This document shows, one piece after another, positions 1 to 7,032 of a DNA stretch of 64,000 nt. A program made the position numbers and the translations under genes. The stretch comes from an uncultured bacterium (GTDB lineage: Bacteria > Cyanobacteriota > Vampirovibrionia > Gastranaerophilales > Gastranaerophilaceae): assembly GCA_902765215.1 (NCBI GenBank), contig CACWZA010000006.1, forward strand, positions 1 to 64,000, in the 5' to 3' direction. The notes beneath the pieces were generated by a model. It worked only from the letters and a program-made list of their open reading frames with translations. It was not told the DNA's origin and did no database searches. Positions within the stretch are counted from its first letter, which is position 1; every line of letters starts with the position of its first letter.

Positions 1-1161
1 AAGGTCTGTTTCTGCCTGTTGTTTTTGAGCAGTAACTGTTTCTAATTCTGCTACTTTATTATTGTAGTTTGTTAATGTTGTCTGATAATTGTTTTCTGCA
101 GTAGCACGATTTTTTTCAGTTTCTGCTAAATCAGCTTTAGTTTTTTCTAAATTTTGTGCAACTGTATCGTATTCTGCAGCCTTTCTTTCTTTTTCTGCTG
201 CCATTGCTGCTGCATCAGCTTCTTTTGCTGCTCTGGCATCAGCCTTGTCTTTTTTAAAATCATCAGAACGAACAGTTTCTGCACTGTCAAAGGTTACAAG
301 TTCACCATTTTCATCTAATGCTTTGATTTGGAAGTTTTTAACGATTTCACCTTTAGCGTTATAATAGTTTTTAATCGTTACAACGCTTTCTGTTGTTACA
401 CCTTCCTTTGTTCTGTCATTTTTGTCTAAATATGTAATCTTGAGGTCTTTCTTTACCTTTTCAAATTTTAATGCTTCAACATTTGAACTTGTGAACTGAA
501 GTGTGTCCACATCTTCAACATCATATATAGTATCCTTACCTGAACCATAGAATTTTCCGTTCAGTTCATAAGTACCAAAGATAAAGGTATCAGCGCCTTT
601 GCCGCCATAAATCTTGTCATTACCTGTACCTGCATCGATAATGTCATTACCGCCGCCGCCTTTGATTGTATCATTTTGAGTTGAACCTGAAATATTATCG
701 TTGAAAGCAGTACCGGTTGCTTTTTTCTTCTTAGCAACAATTTCCTGATCATAATCAATCAAACCCTGATCAAGAATTGCTACATACTGAACATCACCGT
801 CAGTTGCCAATTTAACATTCTTGATTGATGATGCTGTTGCTTTACCGTCAGCTTTTTTGAAATATTTTTCAATAGTTACTGTTTGTTTAACAGAACCATC
901 ATTATTGAGAAGGTCAATTTCTAAATTCTTTGTTCCTTCAACATGTTTGAATGTGATTTTACTTCTGTCTTGCAAATCAGTAACGGTATTGATACCTTCA
1001 AAACTGATAGCATCTGTACCTTTACTTGCTTTAACAAAAACAGGTTTATCCAAATCGGATGTTATTGTTATTAAATCATTTTTCTTCGTAGTTTGAGGAA
1101 ATAGTTTGTCTTCTACTTCTAAAAAATCCACCGCTGTAGGTTTGTATTCTTTTTTAGCCAT
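1..1161 (-). CDS. RTX-repeat calcium-binding protein, N-terminal part (runs off the window edge)
   Basis: The reading frame stays open for 387 codons from the ATG at 1161 to base 1, so only the N-terminal part is present. The start is fixed by an AAGGAG site 8 bases upstream. There is no Sec signal peptide, as expected for RTX proteins exported by type I systems through a C-terminal signal that would lie outside the window. Residues about 150-192 hold nonapeptide-like repeats (GGGGNDIIDAGTGNDKIYGG and flanking degenerate copies) that bind Ca2+ in this family. From about residue 303 the sequence becomes an Ala/Glu/Lys-rich coiled coil. Two AMIN-free, beta-rich stretches surround the repeats. 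No ABC exporter or membrane fusion protein is visible nearby. The RTX assignment rests on the repeats; the biological role (adhesin, surface layer, toxin) is unknown. A structured RNA candidate lies directly upstream. Confidence 0.8.
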   Translation of the reverse strand, partial: MAKKEYKPTAVDFLEVEDKLFPQTTKKNDLITITSDLDKPVFVKASKGTDAISFEGINTVTDLQDRSKITFKHVEGTKNLEIDLLNNDGSVKQTVTIEKYFKKADGKATASSIKNVKLATDGDVQYVAILDQGLIDYDQEIVAKKKKATGTAFNDNISGSTQNDTIKGGGGNDIIDAGTGNDKIYGGKGADTFIFGTYELNGKFYGSGKDTIYDVEDVDTLQFTSSNVEALKFEKVKKDLKITYLDKNDRTKEGVTTESVVTIKNYYNAKGEIVKNFQIKALDENGELVTFDSAETVRSDDFKKDKADARAAKEADAAAMAAEKERKAAEYDTVAQNLEKTKADLAETEKNRATAENNYQTTLTNYNNKVAELETVTAQKQQAETDL

Positions 1162-1202
1162 TCTGTTCTCCTTTTTATGTTCATGCCTTAGAATTATACT
1201 CG

Positions 1203-1432
1203 TTTTCTGAGCGTGCACTCATCAAACTCGTGCACGGCATCAGTTGCGTTGTGTCGGGTGTTTCTACATCCGCCCGAAACAACAAAATGCAACCTTGCGA
1301 TTACGCAACGCTGCATCCTTATTTTAAATTATCAAAACAGACATACTCACTTAGGGCTAACCCTGTGGAGTAGTCCTTATTCTCTTTACAATATGAGGTA
1401 TTTAAGCCATTTAGATTGTTGATCTCAGCAAA
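1203..1432 (-). ncRNA. Probable structured RNA or long 5' leader upstream of the RTX gene
   Basis: On the minus strand a TATAAT box (about 1436-1441) precedes a 230-base stretch that is more GC-rich than its surroundings and folds well by eye. TTTTGCTGAG near the start pairs with CTCAGAAAA at the end. Inside are GGAC-TACTC/GAGTA-GTC around a GGG-TTAG-CCC hairpin, TTGCG-TAAT-CGCAA, a long arm GTTGC..GTTGT/ACAAC GCAAC capped by CGGG/CCCG, and CGTGCAC/GTGCACG with an 11-base loop. The 3' end lies about 40 bases before the RTX start codon. I do not recognise a known family: tmRNA, RNase P, SRP and common riboswitch signatures are absent. It could be a free RNA or a cis-acting leader. Confidence 0.5.
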
Positions 1433-1441
1433 AATTATAAT

Positions 1442-1720
1442 AGTATTCATTAATGCTTTCTACTTAAATAGTAATGTACTTTCTCTACTTTCATTATAAT
1501 ATTTTTTTCAATACCCTACAACCCTACTTTTTGATGATTTTAGTATAAAAGTACCAGAATATTTTTAAAACATTCTGACTGACTGTATTTCCCCCATGCA
1601 AAACTTCTTTACATTTGTTAATATGTGGAATCAATCATACATATTTACTGGATTTGAGGCATGTAAACCATGCCATTATTTTTGTTATAGAATGATAAAA
1701 AAGTTGTTTAGGAGTTATGT
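1442..1720. other. Intergenic region with a GGCATG/CATGCC inverted repeat
   Basis: This AT-rich stretch separates the RNA candidate from the plus-strand orphan gene. At 1658-1674 GGCATG and CATGCC flank a 5-base spacer, about 50 bases before the start codon. TTATAGAAT around 1684-1692 may serve as a -10 region, and TTAGGAG just before 1721 is the ribosome binding site. No open frame of interest is present. Confidence 0.45.
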
Positions 1721-2476
1721 ATGTGGAAAAAGTTAAATTTTATCGCCGTTTTGGCTATCACAATGGCTTTAGCGCTTAGTATCACAGGTTATGCCTTTGC
1801 CATGACCTCTGCGCAGAGTGAATTTAACAGCAATATTGCGCCTGAAATAAAGTCTTTCACTGGTGGCGATAAGAGTTTCACCAAACTATACAACAAATAT
1901 GAAGAAGCAATCTTTAAACTAAACGACCTCGACCGCGAGCAGATAAACCCGAAGGACGAATATTACAAAAACAACTGGATACAGGTACTGCCCGCAGAAG
2001 GCGAGTATTACTATGCACTCAACTACAAACACCTCGCAAACGAGTATAAGAACCGGATTTCACGGGAATATTACCTCTGGCTGATGTTCCTTGAAAAGAA
2101 TCAGAGAACGGTCGAAGATGGCGGCCTGATGGTTAACCCCGACAAAATTCGTGAGTACCTGATTTTTACGGAAGAATTTATGAAAAAATATCCCGACTTT
2201 GTCCTTATTGAAGATGTGGAGCTCGAGCAAATCGGCTTCAGGTCTATATATCTTTTCGGGATAGAGAACACCCCCGTGTTTGATATTGCAAACGGGAACA
2301 GAATGAACCCTGATTACAAGAAATCATACGAAAAGTTTTTGAAAAAGAACAAAACCTCAAAGTTCTATCCGGAGGTTAAAAAGTTCTATAATAAGGCAAA
2401 AGAGAACAATTTCGTCCGCGACGACAATTTTGAAAAATGGCACTACAAAACCTTCAACGACAAGTATTTTAAATAG
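1721..2476 (+). CDS. Orphan secreted protein, 251 aa
   Basis: The protein opens with a clear Sec signal peptide (MWKK, hydrophobic stretch to about residue 25, GYAFA cleavage region) and is then hydrophilic, charged and rich in Tyr, Lys and Asn. TTAGGAG sits 7 bases before the ATG. I recognise no domain. The codon choice differs from its neighbours: runs of GC-ending codons (for example AACGACCTCGACCGCGAGCAG around 1921) stand out in an otherwise AT-rich region. Its stop codon overlaps the first base pairs of a 98-bp repeat that recurs beside tRNA-Gly, so the gene may be cargo of something inserted at that tRNA. It is probably periplasmic or extracellular; the function is unknown. Confidence 0.7.
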   Translation: MWKKLNFIAVLAITMALALSITGYAFAMTSAQSEFNSNIAPEIKSFTGGDKSFTKLYNKYEEAIFKLNDLDREQINPKDEYYKNNWIQVLPAEGEYYYALNYKHLANEYKNRISREYYLWLMFLEKNQRTVEDGGLMVNPDKIREYLIFTEEFMKKYPDFVLIEDVELEQIGFRSIYLFGIENTPVFDIANGNRMNPDYKKSYEKFLKKNKTSKFYPEVKKFYNKAKENNFVRDDNFEKWHYKTFNDKYFK

Positions 2477-2572
2477 CAAATAGATGGAGCGACCTTGGTC
2501 GCGAGTTTGAGCCTTAATAAACTAAAAAAGGAACCCTTTAAGGTTCCTTTTTTAAAATGGAGCGGGAGACGA
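2475..2572. repeat. 98-bp direct repeat, distal copy (tRNA-Gly 3' end plus terminator)
   Basis: This segment matches 3014-3111 at a constant offset of 539 bases with about two mismatches. It contains GGAGCGACCTTGGTCGCGAG, a terminator-like hairpin (AAGGAACC..GGTTCCTT with A and T flanks) and ends in TGGAGCGGGAGACGA, the reverse complement of a tRNA-Gly 3' end including CCA. The rest of the tRNA is missing here, so this is a partial duplication. Confidence 0.9.
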
Positions 2573-2575
2573 CTG

Positions 2576-2669
2576 CGCCTCGCATTAAACGGCACCGTTC
2601 ACAATAAAATCCAAAAGCGCGGTTTTGGATTATAATTGTTCACCTCTCACTTCGTTCGTGCCTCTGCTC
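2576..2669 (-). repeat. Dispersed hairpin repeat, family A, copy 1
   Basis: Read on the minus strand it contains CCGAGCAGAGG, GAACAAT, then a 9-bp stem AATCCAAAA/TTTTGGATT around the loop CCGCGC, ATTGT, the palindrome-like CGGTGCCG and TGCGAGG. The same order of elements occurs on the plus strand at 11725-11828 with compensating base changes in the stem. It is a non-coding structured repeat of unknown function. Confidence 0.7.
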
Positions 2670-2771
2670 GGCTTGCTCGAACTCCTGTCGTTCTCGCCTG
2701 TCGCTGCAAAATAAAAAGCAGATAAGAAAATTATCTGCTTTTTATGGAGCGAAGGACTCCGTTGACGAACA

Positions 2772-2796
2772 GCAAAACAATTAAGTATTGTTTTGC
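2772..2796. repeat. Covarying TAAGT-loop hairpin (family B), copy 1
   Basis: GCAAAACAAT and ATTGTTTTGC form a 10-bp perfect stem around the loop TAAGT, with an outer GTTGAC/GTCAAC pair. Related hairpins with different but still complementary stems lie at 2950-2978, 49124-49148 and 49247-49274. Confidence 0.75.
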
Positions 2797-2949
2797 GTCA
2801 ACAAAGAAGTAGACCGCATATTTATGGGATGAGTCAATGGAGGGAAGAGGCGTAGCCGAGTCTTCTCCGATGCATAAAAAAAAGACCTTTAACAGGTCTT
2901 TTTTTTTAATGGAGCGGGAGACAAGGCTCACTGTGTCTGTTTGCGAACA

Positions 2950-2978
2950 GCAAAAGGTGACTAAATGTCACATTTTGC
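2950..2978. repeat. Covarying TAAGT-loop hairpin (family B), copy 2 (loop TAAAT)
   Basis: GCAAAA-GTGAC pairs with GTCAC-TTTTGC, with one G/A mismatch, around the loop TAAAT. The stem differs from copy 1 yet keeps pairing. Confidence 0.7.
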
Positions 2979-3013
2979 GTGGAGTGGAAACATAGTTTAT
3001 AATTGTATGAATG

Positions 3014-3111
3014 AGCAAATAGAGGGAGCGACCTTGGTCGCGAGTTTGAGCCTTTATAAACTAAAAAAGGAACCCTTTAAGGTTCCTTTTTTAAAATGGA
3101 GCGGGAGACGA
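3014..3111. repeat. 98-bp direct repeat, copy adjoining tRNA-Gly
   Basis: This is the partner of 2475-2572. Here the TGGAGCGGGAGACGA end is the true 3' end of the tRNA-Gly gene. The near identity over the whole segment points to a recent duplication or conversion. Confidence 0.9.
3064..3092 (-). terminator. Terminator of tRNA-Gly
   Basis: AAAAAAGGAACC and GGTTCCTTTTTT form a strong stem with T runs on either strand, starting four bases past the encoded CCA. Confidence 0.85.
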
Positions 3112-3171
3112 GGCTCGAACTCGCGACATCCTCCTTGGCAAGGAGGCATTCTACCACTGAATTACCCCCGC
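3097..3171 (-). tRNA. tRNA-Gly (anticodon GCC)
   Basis: The minus strand reads GCGGGGG (acceptor), a D arm, an anticodon stem CTCC/GGAG around TTGCCAA (anticodon GCC), a T arm with GTTCGAG, the acceptor 3' strand CTCCCGC, a T discriminator and an encoded CCA. All four stems form. It is intact although its 3' end has partial copies next door. Confidence 0.95.
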
Positions 3172-3261
3172 AATTCGTATTATTATAATACCCGATAACA
3201 AATTAATGTCAAGCATTTATTTTCATGCTTTTTCTATTTCCGTTCTTATCCCCACATTGAA

Positions 3262-3292
3262 AACAAAAGTACCGATATCATACGATATCGGC
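3262..3292 (-). terminator. Terminator downstream of HU gene
   Basis: CCGATATC-GTAT-GATATCGG followed on the minus strand by TACTTTTGTTTT, about 30 bases past the hup stop codon. Confidence 0.75.
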
Positions 3293-3322
3293 ACTCTTTT
3301 ATCTCGTTTAAGAAACTAAAAA

Positions 3323-3601
3323 CTACTTACCGTTAACAGTTGTTTTGAATTTCTTACCAGCAGAGAATACAGGAACTGTCTTAGCAGGAATCTTGATTTC
3401 CTTACCGGTTTGTGGGTTTCTACCTGTTCTAGCTGCTCTTTTTCTAGATTCGAATGTACCGAAACCTACTAAAGTAACTTTTTTACCTTTAGCAACTGTT
3501 TTTTGAACTGTATCAACTAAAGCGTTTAAAACTTCACCTGCATCTTTTTGAGTAACTTTTGCTTTTTTAGCAATTTCTTGTACTAATTCTTCTTTGTTCA
3601 T
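3323..3601 (-). CDS. hup: HU family DNA-binding protein
   Basis: The 92-aa product has the full length of HU. It starts MNKEELVQEIAKKAKVTQKD (dimerisation helices), carries the GFGTFESRKRAARTGRNPQT segment whose arm and conserved proline insert into the DNA minor groove, and ends with the PVFSAGKKFK segment. HU bends and compacts DNA and assists replication and recombination in the nucleoid. The gene stands alone, with AAAGGAG 8 bases before its ATG and its own terminator. A perfect TTTTTCGCGAAAAA palindrome about 70 bases upstream could be an operator. Nothing is unusual in the protein itself. Confidence 0.97.
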   Translation of the reverse strand: MNKEELVQEIAKKAKVTQKDAGEVLNALVDTVQKTVAKGKKVTLVGFGTFESRKRAARTGRNPQTGKEIKIPAKTVPVFSAGKKFKTTVNGK

Positions 3602-3671
3602 TGTAAAACTCCTTTCTTATTTACTACAACTCTATTATATGGGATACATGGAGATTTGCAATAATTAACCA

Positions 3672-3685
3672 TTTTTCGCGAAAAA
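3672..3685. promoter_or_regulatory. TTTTTCGCGAAAAA palindrome upstream of hup
   Basis: A perfect 14-bp palindrome, 70 bases upstream of the HU start codon. CG steps are rare in this AT-rich context, which makes it stand out as a candidate operator. The regulator is unknown. Confidence 0.4.
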
Positions 3686-3821
3686 CGGTCGTAACTCAAT
3701 AATAACAATAGTTTTCAGGTTTACATAAGTTTATACTGCTCAAAAAAATCATATATTTGAATGAAAAATACCATGCCCGAAACACCTTTTTTTAGTGTAA
3801 TTTACTGGCATGGCATACTAA

Positions 3822-3855
3822 AAAACCGCTTATATGTATTAATATAAGCGGTTTA
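3822..3855 (-). terminator. Terminator of proS
   Basis: A 13-bp stem AAACCGCTTATAT/ATATAAGCGGTTT with a 6-base loop and a T run on the minus strand, 22 bases past the proS stop. Confidence 0.85.
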
Positions 3856-3877
3856 GATATAAATTTTTAAGTTATTA

Positions 3878-5611
3878 CTAATTCAAAGCCGATTTCACGA
3901 AATCAATAACCTTGGAAACCGCTTCATCAGGTGTCATTTCAACCTTTTCGCCTGTTTCCCTCGTTACCAGTTCGACCTTTCCGTCAACAATAGTCTTACC
4001 CACCGTTATTCTGTACGGGAACCCGATTAAATCGGCATCCTTAAACTTAACCCCCGGGCGTTCGCTTCTGTCGTCAAGCACGACCTCAATGCCCGCATTA
4101 TTAAGTTCTGCATATATCTTCTCTGCCACACCCATCTGGGTTTCATCATTAACCGCAACAGGTACAACTATGACATGATAAGGTGCAATAGCAACAGGCC
4201 ATTTGATACCCCAGTCATCGTGGTGCGCCTCAACCGCAGCCGCTGCAGTTCTTGAGATACCGATACCGTAACAACCCATAATATAAGGCTGCGCCTTACC
4301 GTTTTGATCCAAATACACCGCATTCATCGGTTTTGAATATTTAGTACCCAACTGGAAGATATTACCAACTTCAATACCTCTTGTAACCTTTAACGGTTTA
4401 CCGCATTGAGGACAAAGTTCGCCAGCTTCTGCCAGTCTTATATCAACAAAACTGTTAACCCCGATATCCTCAAGGTTTGCACCAACCATGTGCTTATCCT
4501 GTTCGTTAACACCGCAAACAAAATTCTTCAATTCTTTGATAGTTTCGTCTGCAACAATAGTGATATCCTTCATTCCAATAGGGCTTATGAACCCTCTCGC
4601 AGCATTGAATCCTTGTTTTTGCATCAATTCTTCAATCTCTTCCGCCGTTGCAATTCTAATCTCAATCGCCTCAATTGCGTTCATGAGTTTTGTTTCCTCA
4701 ACCTGTTTATCACCTCTTATAAGCGCCAATACAGGTTTGCTGTCTGCTATATAAACAAGACATTTACAAATAAGTGATGGCGGAATCTTCAGAAATTCGC
4801 ACAAATCTTCAATAGAGAATGTGTCAGGGGTATCAATAACTTTCTTTTCCGTATACCCGAATTTTGCCCCGTCAGTATCCGCCTCAGGCAGTTTAGAAAC
4901 TGCGTGATTAGAGTTTGCTGAATAATCACACTCACAATAGAAAACATCATTTTCACCCGCATCTGTATCTGTAATAACCATAAATTCATGGCTGACACTT
5001 CCGCCGATTGCACCGCTGTCAGACTGAACCATTTTTGTAGGCAGACCGCAGCGGTTGAAGATGTTTCTGTATGCCTGTGCCATATTATCATATTCTTTAT
5101 CCAGTTCCTCTTGTGATGTCGCAAAGCTATAAGCATCTTTCATAATAAATTCACGACCTCTTAACAAGCCGAAACGCGGTCTTACTTCATCTCTGAATTT
5201 TGATTGTATCTGATAAAGATTTACAGGGAGCTGTTTATATGATTTCAACCCGTCACGGGCAACAGCCGTGATAATTTCTTCGTGAGTAGGGCCAAGACAC
5301 ATTTCTCTGTTATGTCTGTCTTTTAATCTCATAAGCTCTTTGCCGTACACTTCCCATCTGCCTGATTCTTCCCACAATTCCTTAGGTTGAACAAACGGCA
5401 TAAGAAGTTCCTGAGCACCCGCTTTATCCATTTCATCTCTTGTTATATTTTCAATCTTTTTTAAAACTCTCCACATCAGCGGTAAATAGTTATAAACACC
5501 GCTTGTGAGTTTACGGATAAACCCTGCTTTTACCAAAAATTTATGTGAAACGACTTCCGCATCAGACGGAAACTCTCTCAAAGTTTGTACAAAAAGTTTT
5601 GACATTCTCAT
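3878..5611 (-). CDS. proS: Prolyl-tRNA synthetase (bacterial type, with editing domain)
   Basis: At 577 aa this is a full-length bacterial-type ProRS, which charges tRNA-Pro with proline in the cytosol. The class II core includes motif 2 (FRDEVRPRFGLLRGREFIMK) near residue 140 and motif 3 (GCYGIGISRTAAAAVE) near residue 445. An inserted editing domain at about residues 220-390 (YbaK-like, with KCLVYIADSKPVLALIRGD) removes mischarged alanine. The C-terminal anticodon-binding domain begins around WPVAIAPYHVIVVPV. The start MRMSK follows GGAGATG by about 6 bases. It is monocistronic with its own terminator. A repeat element with a G10 tract lies about 60 bases upstream of the start codon. Confidence 0.97.
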   Translation of the reverse strand: MRMSKLFVQTLREFPSDAEVVSHKFLVKAGFIRKLTSGVYNYLPLMWRVLKKIENITRDEMDKAGAQELLMPFVQPKELWEESGRWEVYGKELMRLKDRHNREMCLGPTHEEIITAVARDGLKSYKQLPVNLYQIQSKFRDEVRPRFGLLRGREFIMKDAYSFATSQEELDKEYDNMAQAYRNIFNRCGLPTKMVQSDSGAIGGSVSHEFMVITDTDAGENDVFYCECDYSANSNHAVSKLPEADTDGAKFGYTEKKVIDTPDTFSIEDLCEFLKIPPSLICKCLVYIADSKPVLALIRGDKQVEETKLMNAIEAIEIRIATAEEIEELMQKQGFNAARGFISPIGMKDITIVADETIKELKNFVCGVNEQDKHMVGANLEDIGVNSFVDIRLAEAGELCPQCGKPLKVTRGIEVGNIFQLGTKYSKPMNAVYLDQNGKAQPYIMGCYGIGISRTAAAAVEAHHDDWGIKWPVAIAPYHVIVVPVAVNDETQMGVAEKIYAELNNAGIEVVLDDRSERPGVKFKDADLIGFPYRITVGKTIVDGKVELVTRETGEKVEMTPDEAVSKVIDFVKSALN

Positions 5612-5669
5612 AATTCTACATCTCCATTCGCTGAAACCATTTTATCATGAACATGAATAAATTATTGTT

Positions 5670-5797
5670 TAGGGGGGGGGGTAAATGTATAAAATACCCC
5701 TCACCCGAATATCTAATCATTTGCAAGCAAATCATAAGATATTCGACCTCTCCCGCGGAGAGGTTACTGTTTCTACTTATCCCATTTACCCCTAAAT
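5670..5797. repeat. MITE-like inverted-repeat element with G10 tract
   Basis: The outer ends are an inverted pair, GGGGGTAAATG at the left (after a run of ten G at 5672-5681) and CATTTACCCCTA at the right. Inside are a 19-base imperfect inverted repeat (5706-5745, CGAATATCT..AGATATTCG) and ACCTCTCC-CGC-GGAGAGGT (5746-5764). The same outer and inner elements recur at 43842-43911, and the outer ends at 36219-36365. It carries no gene. A possible frame across it on the minus strand is an artefact of the G tract. Confidence 0.7.
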
Positions 5798-5885
5798 AGC
5801 CCATTCGGTCTATATAAAATTCAACCATTTTATTGATGTTCTCTCCCGAAAAAACCTGTATTCTTGAATATGGAGAGAGGGAATA

Positions 5886-6878
5886 ATGAAAAAATTGTTA
5901 CCGATTTTTATATCGGTGTTGATTATTACGGTTAATGTGTTAGTCGCAGATGCCTCTGAAAACTTACTGAGAGGGGTAGATGTTAAAAAAGGTGCAAATT
6001 CTTACACAGTGGAATTGACCTCGACTGCTCCTGCCAAAATAACCAAAACAATTGTTTCAAATAACAGAATACTTATAAACCTTAAAAATATAGGTGTTTC
6101 ATCAAACCTGACAACAAAATTCGGCGGAAATGCCGTAATCGACAATGTAATGGTTGAACCATGCGGAGCAGACAGCGTTAATGTAATGGTTCAGGCGGAT
6201 GATGTCGCATATTCAGATATCGTATTCAAAGAACCAACCGCATTTCAAAACGCAGAAGATACAGTAAAAGGTTCTTTCAGTTCCCTGTTTAGCGTACTGT
6301 CCGGAACTTCAACAAAAGACAGAGGAATCCAATTTGGAATACTGGCTATCTTCCTTATGATTTTAGTCGGCGAAGTAAGATTTATTAAATCCAAATATGA
6401 CGAACTCAATCAGGAAAAAGCGGAGCTTCTGAGAAACATTGAGGCAACAAAAGATTTCGGCGAATATTTACCAAACTACGGAAACACAGGTCTTAAAAAA
6501 CCTTACACAACTCCGTTATACGGCACAAACTCAACTGTTGGGGTAAATACAAACGCAATAAGAAGAAACGGTATCAAACGACTTGTTACACCTGAAACAA
6601 CAACTTTAAATTCACTTTTATACAACAGAAATCAGGAAAATAAAATTATTGACAGAATAATCAATCATAAACCTGTTTTCGGAGCGTTATCTAATATAAA
6701 TGTTAACGAACTCAAAGAAAAATTTGAAACACAAAGAACGGTATCAAACCCGCTCGAAAAAACAAAATTAAAAGCGAATGTACAACATCTTGAAGCATTA
6801 ACAGCACTCTACAAGGAAAGAGTTCACACTGATGAACCCGTAAAAGAGCTGCATTCAAGATTAAACCGAATTTACTAA
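5886..6878 (+). CDS. Envelope protein with AMIN-like domain and one membrane helix
   Basis: The 330-aa product has a signal peptide (to about residue 23), a beta-rich region at about residues 28-115 resembling AMIN domains, which bind cell-envelope polymers in cyanobacterial and other proteins, a membrane helix at about 149-167 (GIQFGILAIFLMILVGEVRF) and a cytosolic, charged tail of 160 residues with no recognised fold. The start is preceded by GGAGAGAGGG. A related layout (signal, AMIN-like region, linker, membrane helix, long cytosolic part) is seen in the 683-aa protein at 15440, so the two may be distant paralogues. The AMIN call rests on pattern and context and is tentative. A link to wall or pilus assembly is inference. 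Confidence 0.6.
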   Translation: MKKLLPIFISVLIITVNVLVADASENLLRGVDVKKGANSYTVELTSTAPAKITKTIVSNNRILINLKNIGVSSNLTTKFGGNAVIDNVMVEPCGADSVNVMVQADDVAYSDIVFKEPTAFQNAEDTVKGSFSSLFSVLSGTSTKDRGIQFGILAIFLMILVGEVRFIKSKYDELNQEKAELLRNIEATKDFGEYLPNYGNTGLKKPYTTPLYGTNSTVGVNTNAIRRNGIKRLVTPETTTLNSLLYNRNQENKIIDRIINHKPVFGALSNINVNELKEKFETQRTVSNPLEKTKLKANVQHLEALTALYKERVHTDEPVKELHSRLNRIY

Positions 6879-6914
6879 CACACATAACATAAATCTATTT
6901 ATCACTAAACTAAT

Positions 6915-6938
6915 GAGCCGACAGGCTCTTTTTTTTTA
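6915..6938 (+). terminator. Rho-independent terminator
   Basis: GAGCC-GACA-GGCTC followed by nine T, 36 bases after the AMIN-like gene. Confidence 0.88.
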
Positions 6939-6977
6939 TCAAATTTTAGTTTTATAAATTATCCTCTAAATCGTTTA

Positions 6978-7006
6978 TTGACAAATTTATACATGTGAAA
7001 TAAATT
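6978..7006 (+). promoter_or_regulatory. Promoter of the CinA-like gene
   Basis: TTGACA, a 17-base spacer and TAAATT give a sigma-70-type promoter starting about 20 bases before the ATG. A second option is TACTAT (7022-7027), five bases before the ATG, which would give a leaderless mRNA. Confidence 0.55.
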
Positions 7007-7032
7007 GATATTGTTATGTATTACTATTAGTC

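Larger units (their letters stand above)
2572..3096 (-). repeat. Degenerate array of tRNA-Gly 3'-end copies and hairpins
   Basis: Moving away from tRNA-Gly on the minus strand, the array repeats a tRNA 3'-end fragment ending in CCA (complement at 3097-3109, 2910-2922, weaker at 2745-2751 and 2838-2843), followed each time by a terminator-like hairpin (3064-3092, 2882-2908 and 2712-2744). Between them lie covarying hairpins at 2772-2796 and 2950-2978. Short frames across this region have no coding character. The layout suggests successive small insertions or duplications at the tRNA 3' end. Confidence 0.75.

Noticed and set aside
1203-1260. Hammerhead ribozyme (TGATGAG..GAAAACGAG) in the RNA candidate
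   Set aside because: The stem II and cleavage-site stems do not form; the same bases are better explained by the CGTGCAC/GTGCACG hairpin.
1213-1422. 69-codon plus-strand frame
   Set aside because: It lies antisense to the structured RNA candidate, has no ribosome binding site and no conserved features.
2475-3171. CRISPR array
   Set aside because: The repeated parts are tRNA ends and unequal hairpins with variable spacing; there are no uniform repeats and spacers and no cas genes.
2731-3198. Short frames inside the tRNA-Gly array
   Set aside because: They translate hairpins and tRNA fragments; repeats and tRNA explain the sequence.
5616-5828. A 70-codon minus-strand frame upstream of proS
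   Set aside because: It runs through the G10 tract and the inverted repeats of a MITE-like element, has no ribosome binding site and no coding character.
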